DNA of 64,000 nt from Oscillatoriales cyanobacterium M59_W2019_021 (GCA_015295945.1 DVED01000207.1:1-64000), one strand, 5' to 3'. Positions 30,702 to 39,819 are shown, counted from the stretch's first letter. Program-made: numbers and translations. Notes: a model not told the origin generated them from the letters alone.

Positions 30702-30724
30702 TGTTGCCGGATAGGACTCGACTA

Positions 30725-31642
30725 TTAGCTTATCATTGGGATTTGTGGCGTGATCGATTCGCCATTATTCCCCACCCATAAAATCGGGTACTCGCCGAAA
30801 ATTTTTAAGACTTCGGTATGGGTTTTTAACTCCTCCAATGCCGCTTCCCAGTTCGATTGATCGCCGCCTGCCTCGAAATCGATGAAAAAGAGATATTCTC
30901 CTAGTAAGCGTTTGGTGGGTCGAGATTCGATGCGACTTAAGTTAATTCCCCGTCTGGCTAAGACTTGCAGGGGATCGACTAGCGCTCCCGGTGCGTTTTG
31001 CGGCAAACTGAAGGCGAGGGAGACGTAGCGTTCGCCTTCAGCCGCCTCGCACTCTAAATCTAAAGCTTGGGAACTCATCACCCAAAATCGGGTGCAATTT
31101 TCCGGGCGATCGTTGATGGGATGGGCTAGGATGGGTAAATCGTAGAGGTGAGCCGCCCGAACGGAGGCGATCGCCGCGCTGGTGGGTTCGTCGTCCAAGT
31201 GTTGTAGGGCTTCGGTGGTGGAGTTGGTGGCGATGAGGGTGGCGTCGGGCAGATTGGCTTCCAGCCACATCTGACATTGCGATAAGGCTTGCGCGTGGGA
31301 ATAGACGGTTTTCAGGACGGTTGGCGACTGGCTGCGAGACATCAAGGCATGGGCGATGGGTAAGACCATTGCTTGTTGGATTTTCAAGCCGTCCAGTTGC
31401 CACAGGGTATCCAGAGAGATGGGAACGCTGCCGCCGATGGAATTTTCGATCGGGATGACGGCGAGGTCGCAGTTGCCCTCGGCAAGGGCTTTAAGCGTGC
31501 GTTCGATACTGGAGTGAGGCTGTAACTGACAGGATTTGCCCGTATTTTGGGTCAACCACTCCCCGTAGGCTAAGGCGGCTGCTTCGGTATAGGTCCCTGC
31601 CGGTCCTAAGTGGGCGAGAGTTGCGATCGATTTCTTTAGCAT
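30725..31642 (-). CDS. pheA: Prephenate dehydratase
   Basis: Monofunctional prephenate dehydratase (305 aa) converting prephenate to phenylpyruvate in phenylalanine synthesis. The N-terminal PDT domain has AHLGPAGTYTEAAA, CDLAVIPIENSIGGSVP and ATNSTTEALQHL, plus ENCTRFWVM containing the Thr-Arg-Phe catalytic motif. The C-terminal ACT domain has PGALVDPLQVLARRGINLSR and ESRPTKRLLGEYLFFIDFE, the phenylalanine-binding ESRP motif used for feedback inhibition. ATG start. The mscS-like gene follows after 23 bp on the same strand. Confidence 0.95.
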   Translation of the reverse strand: MLKKSIATLAHLGPAGTYTEAAALAYGEWLTQNTGKSCQLQPHSSIERTLKALAEGNCDLAVIPIENSIGGSVPISLDTLWQLDGLKIQQAMVLPIAHALMSRSQSPTVLKTVYSHAQALSQCQMWLEANLPDATLIATNSTTEALQHLDDEPTSAAIASVRAAHLYDLPILAHPINDRPENCTRFWVMSSQALDLECEAAEGERYVSLAFSLPQNAPGALVDPLQVLARRGINLSRIESRPTKRLLGEYLFFIDFEAGGDQSNWEAALEELKTHTEVLKIFGEYPILWVGNNGESITPQIPMIS

Positions 31643-31842
31643 TCTTTACAGTTTTGGCGATCTTTCTTCAAAGACTGTTGTACTATAGACGAAATTGTCA
31701 GAAAGTTTTGAAACTCAGCCATCATCGGCTTTTAGCTTTGGGGAAGTTCGGCTTTTCTCCTTGGGTTCCTTGCACTTCTTTGTAAAGAATCATAAAATTT
31801 GTTTGACAAGATTAGAAATTTATTGACATTAATCGTTGTCTC

Positions 31843-32439
31843 ATGTATGCACGCTTTGTCGCTTCTCTCCCGGCTGAAATTCCGGTTCCGGAGCAGCCCG
31901 TTCCCATCCAACACTACCTGCGCCAACCCCAGCGCTTAGTCAACGCCCTGGTCGATCCGTCCCGTTTGGAACGGCTGGGGGAAGATCGCTTCCGCATCCA
32001 CGTCCGCCCGTTGCACTTCATGATGCTGAAGATTCAACCCAGTGTCGAACTGAAGATTTGGGCGGAACCGGATGGCATCGTTCATTTGCGATCGTCAGAT
32101 TGTCAGTTGCGGGGTTTGGAGTCGATCGAGCATCGCTTTTACCTGAAATTAGTGGGGACTTTGGTTCCGTGTGCAGAGGGGCGATCGACCAAGCTGCGAG
32201 GCAATGCTAATTTAGAAGTGAACGTGGAACTGCCCCCCGCCTTTTTACTGACGCCTCAACCCTTGTTAGAAGCGGCAGGGAATGCCTTACTCATGGGCGT
32301 CTTACGGACGATCGAAGATCGGCTGATGCGACAGTTGATCGCCGATTACCAAAAGTGGGCAAGCGATGTGACGGGAAAGACTGCTAGCGTTGGCACTCCG
32401 GGTCATCCGATGTTGCTCGAAGATAAAGGTTGTATTTAA
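31843..32439 (+). CDS. DUF1997 family protein
   Basis: A 198-residue cyanobacterial/plastid DUF1997 protein. It looks like a SRPBCC-type helix-grip protein. Characteristic segments: YLRQPQRLVNALVDPSRLER, FRIHVRPLHFMMLKIQPSVE, LELPPAFLLTP-like VELPPAFLLTPQPLLEAAGN, and LMGVLRTIEDRLMRQLIADY at the C-terminus. No signal peptide or membrane span. Two TTGACA boxes (31803-31808 and 31823-31828) precede the ATG and may belong to its promoter. No biochemical function is known to me. Confidence 0.8.
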   Translation: MYARFVASLPAEIPVPEQPVPIQHYLRQPQRLVNALVDPSRLERLGEDRFRIHVRPLHFMMLKIQPSVELKIWAEPDGIVHLRSSDCQLRGLESIEHRFYLKLVGTLVPCAEGRSTKLRGNANLEVNVELPPAFLLTPQPLLEAAGNALLMGVLRTIEDRLMRQLIADYQKWASDVTGKTASVGTPGHPMLLEDKGCI

Positions 32440-32460
32440 GGCAGAAGGGGAATGGGTAAT

Positions 32461-32536
32461 GGTGCGCTTCGTGTCTCAAAACACCCTACCAACTAGCCAC
32501 GAGCCACTAGCCAGTTCCAAACCCCAAACCCCCAAC
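32461..32536. repeat. Dispersed 3'-flank repeat plus CAAACCC tract
   Basis: The string at 32461-32491 (starting GGTGCGCTTCGT and ending ACACCCTACC) closely matches 50761-50791. In both places a CCAAACC tandem tract follows a little downstream (here 32517-32536). It is non-coding and lies after the DUF1997 gene. Confidence 0.65.
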
Positions 32537-32653
32537 TCCTAACAACGTTATTGAGAACGCTCGATATCTAACGCCTGAAATTTCCGGAATCGAGAGTTGG
32601 TCATCGGTCATCTGTCATTGTTACAACAGAAAATGACAGATAAACAGTGACTA

Positions 32654-35245
32654 ATGGCAACTCGTTCGCAGATCCCTCGGTTTCGCTCCCAACTCAGTTC
32701 GTCTTTCAAAAGACTCTGGCTTTACATGGGGTTGGGATGTATCGCCCTGTGGTTGGCGATCGCCGCCCATCCGGCAGTGGGGCAGGACTCTCCCATCGCC
32801 AGTCCGACCGATCGCGTCGAAGAAGGGCGCGTGCGGTACGAAAACGGGCAATTATCCGAGTCGGTGCGCCTGTGGGAACTGGCAGCCCAAGAGTACCAGC
32901 AAAACGGCGATCGCCTCAATTACGCCCTGATGCAAACTTATCTCTCACTGGCGTATCAAGATTTGGGGGATTGGGAAAACGCGAAGGCAGCCATCGATCG
33001 CAGTTGGGACGCCTTGGTAGGGCAAATTCAAGATCGACCCGACGTATCGGGGGTTTTTGCCCGCACCTTCAACGCTCGCGGCAACTTGGAACTGCTGACC
33101 GGACAAACGGAAGCGGCACTGGCAACGTGGAGAGAGGCGGAAGCCGCATACCGGACGGCGGGAGATGAAGCGGGGGTTTTGGGCAGCCAACTCAACCAAG
33201 CGCAAGCCTTGCAAACCCTGGGACTGCACCGGAAATCCCTGGAGTTGCTCGAATCGATCGCCCAAACCCTGGAAACTGCGCCGGATACTCTCTTAAAAGC
33301 GCAGTCGTTGCGGAGTTTGGGCGTTCTTCTCCAGATGCTGGGCGAATTCGATCGCGCTACAGACATCTTGGAACGGAGTTTGGCGATTGCCCAACAGCTT
33401 GAAGATAGCGCCAACATTCGCGCTGCCCTAGTTGCCTTGGGGAATACCGCTCGCAACCAACAGGATTTCCCCGCCGCCTTTGACTACTACCAACAAGCTA
33501 GCGAACTGCCCGCCCATCCGGTCGATCGCGTCGAACTGCAACTCAACCAACTGAGCCTCACCCTCGATCGCCGACAAGTCAACGCCGCCATCGCCTTAGT
33601 CTCCCCAATCCGCGATGGGTTAGCTCAGTTAGCGCCCAGTCGTCCTAGCATCTACGCTCGGGTGAATTTTGCCGAAAATTTGCGAAAATTGAGTCCGCTC
33701 CTGAAGGGTCGCGATCCGGTCTTGGGCGATCGAGAGATTGCTGAAATGCTGGCAGGAGCGATCGCCGACGCCCGCCAGTTGACAGATGTGCGTGCCGAAT
33801 CCTACGCGATGGGTCAATTGGCGCGGGTGTACGAAGGACAACAACGCCCCGAAGACGCCCAAACCCTCACCCAGAAAGCTTTTCTCCTGGCACAGCGAGC
33901 CAATTCTCCCGAACTCACCTATCGCTGGCAGTGGCAAATCGGGCGGCTGTGGAAAGAGGCAGGACAGCGAGATCGGGCGATCGAAGCTTACGAGGGGGCG
34001 ATCGCCATTCTGCGATCGTTAAAAGCCGAATTAAACCAGGTCAATAACGACTTCCAGCTTTCGTTTAACAATAGCGTCGAACCCATGTACCGTCAGTTCG
34101 TGGAAGTGCTGTCCCAAGCCGATGCTACCCCCGAACAGATCCAACGCGCGCGCGAAACCCTGGAAACTTTACAAGTTGCAGAATTAGATAATTTCTTCCG
34201 AGACGAAAATTTAACGGGTCGATCGACCAACATCGACGCCATCGATCCGCACGCGGCAGTCTTTTATCCCATCGTCCTCGAAGATCGCATCGAAGTGGTG
34301 CTGTCGCTTCCCGATCGTCCCACTCGTCGCTATGCCACGTTCCTACCTCAAACCGAGATCGAAGCCACCTTAGCCAACCTCTACCAATCCTTCCATTTAG
34401 CTTACTCTTCCCAAAAACGCTTGGCACTGTCCCAAACCGTTTACGACTGGTTGATTCGACCGGCAGAAGCAGATTTGGCAGCCGCAGATATTCAAACCCT
34501 GGTGTTCGTTCCCGACAGTTTTTTGCGCAATATTCCCCTGTCCGCACTGTACGACGGCGAGCAATATTTGGTGCAGAAGTACGCCATTGCCCTGTCTCCC
34601 AGTTTGCAATTGCTGGAACCGCGAGCGCTCGAACCGAAGAAATTGCGGGCGATGGCAGGCGGACTGACGGAAGCTCGCCAGGGGTTCGAGTCCTTACCCG
34701 CCGTTGCCGAAGAAGTGCGGCAAGTGCAAGCAGAAATGCCCGCTGAGGTTTTGCTCGATGGCGATTTTACCCGCAATACCCTGCGCGATCGCTTGAGTGC
34801 TGCCCCCTTCAATACCGTTCACCTCGCCACCCACGCTCGGTTTAGTTCCATTGCTAACGAGACGTTCTTGTTAACCTGGGACGGTCGGGTTAACGTCAAG
34901 GAATTGGGAGAGTGGTTGACCCGCCGCCAGCAGCAGAACCCCACACCGTTGGAATTACTAGTGCTGAGTGCCTGTCAAACCGCAGAAGGCGATCGAGAAG
35001 CCAGTCTCGGTTTGGCGGGCATCGCCGTGCGATCGGGCGCTCGCAGCACGCTTGCTACCCTCTGGTCGGTGCGCGATCTCTCCACCTCCGAACTGATGAG
35101 CGAATTCTACCACCAATTAAATCGCGACGACGGCATCAGTCGCGCCGAAGCCTTGCGGCAAGCTCAATTGGCACTGCTTGATCGAACTGAATACGACCAT
35201 CCTTTTTTTTGGGCACCGTTTGTTTTGGTGGGGAATTGGCTTTAG
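32654..35245 (+). CDS. Secreted TPR-CHAT protease-like protein
   Basis: An 863-residue protein with a long signal peptide (hydrophobic core LGCIALWLAIAAHPAVG, ~residues 26-43). An array of tetratricopeptide repeats (~50-460) follows, e.g. QTYLSLAYQDLGDWENAKA and LGVLLQMLGEFDRATDILER. A C-terminal CHAT (caspase HetF-associated with TPRs) domain spans ~560-863. The caspase-type dyad is intact: His727 in HLATHARF and Cys774 in VLSACQTAEG, followed by LGLAGIAVRSGARSTLATLW. CHAT domains are clan CD peptidases used in diverse signalling. Cyanobacteria have many, but the substrate here is unknown and no effector gene is adjacent. Confidence 0.9.
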   Translation: MATRSQIPRFRSQLSSSFKRLWLYMGLGCIALWLAIAAHPAVGQDSPIASPTDRVEEGRVRYENGQLSESVRLWELAAQEYQQNGDRLNYALMQTYLSLAYQDLGDWENAKAAIDRSWDALVGQIQDRPDVSGVFARTFNARGNLELLTGQTEAALATWREAEAAYRTAGDEAGVLGSQLNQAQALQTLGLHRKSLELLESIAQTLETAPDTLLKAQSLRSLGVLLQMLGEFDRATDILERSLAIAQQLEDSANIRAALVALGNTARNQQDFPAAFDYYQQASELPAHPVDRVELQLNQLSLTLDRRQVNAAIALVSPIRDGLAQLAPSRPSIYARVNFAENLRKLSPLLKGRDPVLGDREIAEMLAGAIADARQLTDVRAESYAMGQLARVYEGQQRPEDAQTLTQKAFLLAQRANSPELTYRWQWQIGRLWKEAGQRDRAIEAYEGAIAILRSLKAELNQVNNDFQLSFNNSVEPMYRQFVEVLSQADATPEQIQRARETLETLQVAELDNFFRDENLTGRSTNIDAIDPHAAVFYPIVLEDRIEVVLSLPDRPTRRYATFLPQTEIEATLANLYQSFHLAYSSQKRLALSQTVYDWLIRPAEADLAAADIQTLVFVPDSFLRNIPLSALYDGEQYLVQKYAIALSPSLQLLEPRALEPKKLRAMAGGLTEARQGFESLPAVAEEVRQVQAEMPAEVLLDGDFTRNTLRDRLSAAPFNTVHLATHARFSSIANETFLLTWDGRVNVKELGEWLTRRQQQNPTPLELLVLSACQTAEGDREASLGLAGIAVRSGARSTLATLWSVRDLSTSELMSEFYHQLNRDDGISRAEALRQAQLALLDRTEYDHPFFWAPFVLVGNWL

Positions 35246-35259
35246 TCATTTATCGAAAA

Positions 35260-36180
35260 TCATGACAGGTTGCTTCTAGTTTGAAGTTCGATCGGTGGGG
35301 GAGACATAACGCGCATCGGTTCTTCCGTTCGGGGATGGCGGAACGATAAAGTGTAAGCGTGAAGATGATAGCCGCAATCGCCGGGAACGGGGAGGGAATC
35401 GCCATCGCCGGGAAGTTTGGGAATGCCGCCGATTTCGTAAAGTGGGTCGCCGACGAGTGGAAATCCGGCGGCGGCGAGATGGATGCGGATTTGGTGGGGT
35501 CGTCCGGTGAGGATGGTGACTTCAACCAACATGGAATTGCCTCGGCGTTGGAGAACTCGACAGTCGCTGCGAGAAAATCGTCCGTTGGGAGTTGCACCGT
35601 AGATATATCCGATAACCGGATGGGGAATTTTGCCGATCGCCCGATCGACGGTAAACTCATCTTTATCCGAAACTCCACTGGCTAATGCACGATAGACTTT
35701 ACCGATTTGCCGATCGAACATTTGTTGGGTTAAGTGAGTTTTAGCTAAGGGCGATCGGGCTAACAAGACCAATCCCGAGGTTCCCCGTCCCAAGCGGTGA
35801 ATGGGAACGGGAGTATCCTGGGGATAGTGGCGTTTGAGTTGGTGAAGCAAAGTATGTTCGAGATAGCCACCCCCCGGCAGGACGGGAAGTCCCGAAGGTT
35901 TTTCTACCACTAATAAATCGCTATCCTCGTACAGTACCTCGAAGTCCAGCGGTGCTTCCGGTTCGACCCAGGGCGATCGATGGTAGGTTAATTCTTGTCC
36001 TTTTTTCAGTCGTGCCTCGGGATGGGTGGGAATGCCATCGAGTAAAATTTGTCCGGCAACAATGCGATCGCGCCATTGGGTTTCGCTGGAATGGAGGTAT
36101 CGTTGGGTATAGTAATCCAGCACTGTTAAACCGACATCAGCGCGATCGATCTTTTCTCGATAAGTCCAACCTGAGTTCAA
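35260..36180 (-). CDS. RluA-like pseudouridine synthase family protein lacking catalytic Asp
   Basis: A 306-residue protein with an S4-like N-terminus and an RluA-type pseudouridine synthase domain (LLVVEKPSGLPVLPGGGYLE; GKVYRALASG; TGRPHQIRIHLAAAGFPLVGDP). In active RluA-family enzymes the catalytic loop reads H-R-L-D-x-x-T-S/T-G. Here it is HRLGRGTSG, with Gly131 in place of the essential Asp. The rest of the fold appears intact, so this is either an RNA-binding pseudoenzyme or a subgroup with altered chemistry. It begins with TTG at 36180, preceded by AGGA at a suitable distance. The second family member at 53727-54683 has the normal Asp. Confidence 0.8.
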   Translation of the reverse strand: MNSGWTYREKIDRADVGLTVLDYYTQRYLHSSETQWRDRIVAGQILLDGIPTHPEARLKKGQELTYHRSPWVEPEAPLDFEVLYEDSDLLVVEKPSGLPVLPGGGYLEHTLLHQLKRHYPQDTPVPIHRLGRGTSGLVLLARSPLAKTHLTQQMFDRQIGKVYRALASGVSDKDEFTVDRAIGKIPHPVIGYIYGATPNGRFSRSDCRVLQRRGNSMLVEVTILTGRPHQIRIHLAAAGFPLVGDPLYEIGGIPKLPGDGDSLPVPGDCGYHLHAYTLSFRHPRTEEPMRVMSPPPIELQTRSNLS

Positions 36181-36228
36181 GGATTTAGTTCCTGGGGTGA
36201 TCGGGATTGGTCAGCGGTTCTGAAATCA

Positions 36229-36714
36229 CTATTCCAAACGAATGTTGGAAATTCCCTTCGATAAATTTCCTGGAATCTCTTCTAACTTATTTAAAGTTTT
36301 AATGTCGTTTTCAGCTTCTTTAATTAATTTTTGAAACTCTTCAATATCTTCTGAAGACAGGGAGTGACCTTCGGAGGCTGCGTAATAAAAATATTGCAAT
36401 TGGTTGAGAAGATTGTTGACCGTGTGATTGACGTTATACATGGTCGATCGAAAAACTAAAATCTGCTTTTTTTGCACGGACAGTTGGTGTCTCGAGATAA
36501 AATAATCGGTCAGAATTCCCGGAATTAAAATAACAAGGACTAGAAAAGCTTCGTCTAATTCCCAGTCTTCGTAACGCTCGAACAAATCGTGCAGAGACTC
36601 AAAGTAGTCGAAATCTAACAGATGAGTTAGAGACTTCAGCACTATTCCCACAACGAGGGCGATCGCCGTAAACTGAAATCGTTTAAAGTGGAATCGGTTG
36701 GGCGATCGTCTCAT
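36229..36714 (-). CDS. Membrane protein with DHp-like coiled-coil tail (161 aa)
   Basis: Unrecognised 161-residue protein. A basic N-terminus, then a membrane span (FTAIALVVGIVLKSLTHLL, ~15-33), an acidic loop, a second span (AFLVLVILIPGILTDYFI, ~56-73), then a cytoplasmic helical tail. The tail's STMYNVNHTVNNLLNQLQ segment resembles the dimerisation/phosphotransfer helix of some sensor kinases (H in a V-N/Q-H-x-V-N-N context), but no ATPase domain follows here or next door. A second helix, EDIEEFQKLIKEAENDIKTL, completes a two-helix hairpin. ATG start. It may be a membrane-anchored partner or inhibitor of a kinase; that is inference. Confidence 0.6.
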   Translation of the reverse strand: MRRSPNRFHFKRFQFTAIALVVGIVLKSLTHLLDFDYFESLHDLFERYEDWELDEAFLVLVILIPGILTDYFISRHQLSVQKKQILVFRSTMYNVNHTVNNLLNQLQYFYYAASEGHSLSSEDIEEFQKLIKEAENDIKTLNKLEEIPGNLSKGISNIRLE

Positions 36715-37119
36715 GACTCAAACTGCGTAGATATACTTAGCACTGTTAACAGTCAGCGTTTAGCAAGTCGCGAATGGGAATGAATCTTTCTCTCCGATCG
36801 ATCGTCGGGGCTTTAAAAGTTCGATATTTGGGTGGATCATAACCTCAACGCCCAGTTTCTAGACGTCGCATCGATTGGGTGGTGCGGCTCGGTCTGACTT
36901 GGTAATATGTGTTTAGTCGTTTGCCCCAAGAATCCCAGGTCTGTGCAGTTCGCTCCGTTTGGCGTTTCCGGCTCGCGGAAACCGGATAGAAGTCCCGAAC
37001 GGCGAGGACAGTTGCGATTCCATTGTAATCGACAACTTAAGTCAATTGTTTGAGATTGCGGTTTTCGATCGATTTTACCATCGAAATTTACAGGACAATT
37101 TGTCACGAAAGTGGTGGAG
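36715..37119. other. ~400-bp intergenic region, possible structured RNA
   Basis: No convincing gene; a minus-strand frame at 36837-37106 has unprotein-like composition. At 36968-37010 GTTTCCG-GCTCG-CGGAAAC can form a 7-bp hairpin next to other G+C-rich sequence. No T run follows, and I do not recognise a known RNA family. Confidence 0.3.
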
Positions 37120-38490
37120 TTAGCGATCGCGCTGTTGGCGGAGGCGTTGGAGTTGGATGGTAAAATAGGCTTCTCGATCGCCCAATTGCTGCGCGATCGC
37201 TAAAGCATTTTCGTAAGCTTGCACAGCTTGAGAATAGGCTCCCGTAGTTTGATAAATTTTACCGATGCGATCGTAAGTCATCATCACACCGTAGCGATCA
37301 CGAGCGATTTGATGCACGTCTAATTGCGTATTGTAAACTTCTAAAGCATCGTTAAGGCGATCGCGAGATTCGTAGAGTTCGCCTAATGCGGAAAGTGCAT
37401 TGCTCGATCGATAAAACTGTTGGATCGACCAAGCAAAAACATAAGTTTCCCGATAGGTTTGTTCGGCGAGGCGATCGTTCTGCTCTGCCAGTGCCACAGA
37501 AGAAGCGGCGGCTTCCGGTTGCTCTTCGTCTTGCTGTTTTTGAGCGAGAACTCGATACAGGGAACCGAGATTGGCATAGTCGGCAGCTAAAGCTAAGCGC
37601 AAATCCACCAATTGCAATTGCGTCGCCGGAAGTGGCTCTTGGCGTTCGGTGAGTTGCCACAAACGCTGGCGAACTTGGGTCGAGCGCTCCACCAATTGAA
37701 TTTTATCGGCGAGGGAAATTTGCAGTTGCCGAATTTGGTCGTAAACGTAGGCGAGTTGTTCTAAATACTGGGTTTCCGCTACCGCATCTTTTCGCCGTTT
37801 CGCCAACTCTAAAAGCTGTTCGTAAGCTGCTGCCGCCGCCGGATAATTTAAAGCATTGATACCCATCTCACCCATTTCGATCAGAACGGCTTCCTCTTGG
37901 GTGCGATCCTTCTGGAAGCGAGCTTCCTCTAAAACCCGCGCGTAAATCGTCAAGGCGCGTTCCGGAATGCCAACGCTATTGTAAGCCCGTCCCAATGCTA
38001 ATAAGAGCGGTAAATCCACCGCTTCCGGTGCTTCTCCATCCTCCGGCGGCGGGAAGTTCTCCGCTTCAATTTCCCGCAATCGCCCCGTAATAATCTGCAC
38101 CTGAACGAAGTTACTATCGTCCCACGCCGTTTGTCCCACTCGTCCCAACGCTTCCACTTCTGCCAAGGGACCCAAGTACCGCCGCAAGCGCAATTCCCGG
38201 TTCCACAACTCGTAAGCAACAATGACATTTCCCGCATTAAATTCTCGAGTGGCTTCGGCATCGAGGGCATCGAGAGCAGTCGCTAGCGTGGCTTTTTCCG
38301 CCGGAGTGAGGGGTTTTTTAGGGTCGGGAACCAGGGGGTCGGGTTCGTCGATTTCCAGAGGGTTCGGCGGAAACGCATCTTCTTCGTCGTCATTTTTGGC
38401 GAAAATCGCAGCGGGAACTTCCCCCGAAGCAGCCAAGACGGCAGGACTCAGAGTCAGAAAAACGAGCAGAAACGGCAGGAAGGTTTTCAT
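37120..38490 (-). CDS. Secreted TPR repeat protein
   Basis: A 456-residue protein with a signal peptide (MKTFLPFLLVFLTLSPAVLA) followed by an acidic Pro-rich spacer (~30-60, EIDEPDPLVPDPKKP). An array of tetratricopeptide repeats fills ~75-450, including ALGRAYNSVGIPERALTIYA and YDRIGKIYQTTGAYSQAVQA. I chose the ATG at 38490 because the signal peptide begins exactly there; a longer frame reaches 38559 but overlaps the divergent gene's start region. No catalytic domain is attached. It is probably a periplasmic scaffold. It is divergent from the phytase-like lipoprotein gene with 58 bp between starts, so they share a promoter region. Confidence 0.8.
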   Translation of the reverse strand: MKTFLPFLLVFLTLSPAVLAASGEVPAAIFAKNDDEEDAFPPNPLEIDEPDPLVPDPKKPLTPAEKATLATALDALDAEATREFNAGNVIVAYELWNRELRLRRYLGPLAEVEALGRVGQTAWDDSNFVQVQIITGRLREIEAENFPPPEDGEAPEAVDLPLLLALGRAYNSVGIPERALTIYARVLEEARFQKDRTQEEAVLIEMGEMGINALNYPAAAAAYEQLLELAKRRKDAVAETQYLEQLAYVYDQIRQLQISLADKIQLVERSTQVRQRLWQLTERQEPLPATQLQLVDLRLALAADYANLGSLYRVLAQKQQDEEQPEAAASSVALAEQNDRLAEQTYRETYVFAWSIQQFYRSSNALSALGELYESRDRLNDALEVYNTQLDVHQIARDRYGVMMTYDRIGKIYQTTGAYSQAVQAYENALAIAQQLGDREAYFTIQLQRLRQQRDR

Positions 38491-38548
38491 CGGCTGGTAC
38501 AGTGAGTAAGGAGAAATTCGGAAATCGTTGATTTCAGTATCGAGTAAA

Positions 38549-39745
38549 ATGTTTCGCAACCGCTTTGGTATCTGTCGCAGGTGGCTGTGGGCGCTGGTTT
38601 GTGCTAGCGCGATCGCCCTTTCCGCTTGTAGCTTGCCCCAAGTCCAAGCCGAAGATCGGGTCTTTTTGGATCTGTCCTTGGAATTTCTCGATGCCTATAC
38701 CCTCGACCAGCAGGTATTCGAGGATACCCCCATCGGCGGGTTGTCGGGATTGACGTACGATCGGCAGCGTGATCGATTTTACGCCATTTCCGACGATCGC
38801 TCGAAACTTGCCCCCGCCCGATTCTACACGCTCAACGTTAAGCTGAACCGGCAAAACGGCAATAGCATTGATTCCATTGAGGTCGAAGGCGTCACCTTCC
38901 TCAAAAATGACGACGGTCAAACCTACAAGCAAGGTCATATCGATCCCGAAGACATCGCATTGTCGCCCAACCAAACTGTCTTCGTCGTCAGCGAAGGTAA
39001 CCCGAAGTATCAAGAGGATGGGATCGATCCCTTTGTCCGAGAATACGACCTGGCAACCGGAGAGTCGATCCAACCCTTTCCCCTTCCGCCTTACTACATT
39101 CCCGACGCACCCGAAGCCGAGCAAACCCTAGGGGTGCAAACCAACTTGGGATTTGAAGCCCTGACGCTGAATAACGGCGGCAGTATCCCCAATGGCGAAC
39201 CGTTTCGGGTGTTTGTTGCTACCGAGTCGGCATTGGTGCAAGATGCAGGCATATTCCCCCCTCCGGATGAAAATACCCCACCAGAAGGGGAAATCACGCG
39301 ACTGCTGCACTACCTCGTTACCGACAATCGCCCCTCACTCCTCGCCGAACACCTCTACCGCTTGGATGTTGCCCCGTTGATGACGCCGAGTAATGGCTTG
39401 ACGGATCTCGTCTCGATCGATCCGGGGGGGCATTTTCTCAGTTTAGAACGAACTTACGGTTTGGGCGGCTTCGGCGCGAAGATTTTCCAGCTGGCTTTCG
39501 GCGATGCCACGGATATTTCCGGTCGCGAAACCCTCCAAGGCAATATCTCCAACGTCATTCCGATTCGCAAGCGGTTGATGCTAGATTTAAAAGATCTCGA
39601 TATCCCATTAGATAATTTTGAAGGAATGACTTTGGGTCCGCTGCTTGCAGACGGTTCTCAAAGTTTACTGCTCGTCAGCGACGATAATTTTCAAGAAGAA
39701 CAAACCACCCAATTTTTACTATTTCGGATTTTTGTTAATGGTTAG
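38549..39745 (+). CDS. Esterase-like activity of phytase family lipoprotein
   Basis: A 398-residue exported protein. The signal sequence ends in a lipobox (ALVCASAIALSACSLPQ, Cys ~27), so it is likely a lipoprotein. The mature part is a beta-propeller-like 'phytase-like' domain: TPIGGLSGLTYDRQRDRFYA, AISDDRS, HIDPEDIALSPNQTVFVVSE, LGFEALTLN, FLSLERTYGLGGFGAKIFQL and DNFEGMTLGP. Family members hydrolyse phosphoesters or simply bind ligands; the activity here is unproven. The start is the ATG at 38549 (MFRNRF), giving a proper n-region. It shares a short divergent promoter region with the TPR gene. Confidence 0.82.
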   Translation: MFRNRFGICRRWLWALVCASAIALSACSLPQVQAEDRVFLDLSLEFLDAYTLDQQVFEDTPIGGLSGLTYDRQRDRFYAISDDRSKLAPARFYTLNVKLNRQNGNSIDSIEVEGVTFLKNDDGQTYKQGHIDPEDIALSPNQTVFVVSEGNPKYQEDGIDPFVREYDLATGESIQPFPLPPYYIPDAPEAEQTLGVQTNLGFEALTLNNGGSIPNGEPFRVFVATESALVQDAGIFPPPDENTPPEGEITRLLHYLVTDNRPSLLAEHLYRLDVAPLMTPSNGLTDLVSIDPGGHFLSLERTYGLGGFGAKIFQLAFGDATDISGRETLQGNISNVIPIRKRLMLDLKDLDIPLDNFEGMTLGPLLADGSQSLLLVSDDNFQEEQTTQFLLFRIFVNG

Positions 39746-39801
39746 TTGTTAGTTGTTTTTTTAGCAATGATCCATAACGAATAACCAATGACTAACGATC
39801 A

Positions 39802-39818
39802 CCCCCAAACCCCAAAAC
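39802..39818. repeat. CAAACCC-type repeat before cpcT
   Basis: About 2.4 copies of the CCCCAAA 7-mer ending 1 bp before the cpcT ATG. It replaces any Shine-Dalgarno sequence for that gene, which therefore has no visible ribosome site. Confidence 0.6.
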
Positions 39819-39819
39819 T

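Noticed and set aside
36880-37060. Known structured RNA (6S, RNase P, tmRNA or SRP RNA) in the gap
   Set aside because: A 7-bp hairpin is visible, but none of the sequence signatures I know for these RNAs are present.
36837-37106. 89-codon minus-strand frame
   Set aside because: No ribosome site, no plausible fold or hydrophobic core, and it overlaps a G+C-rich dyad; more likely non-coding.
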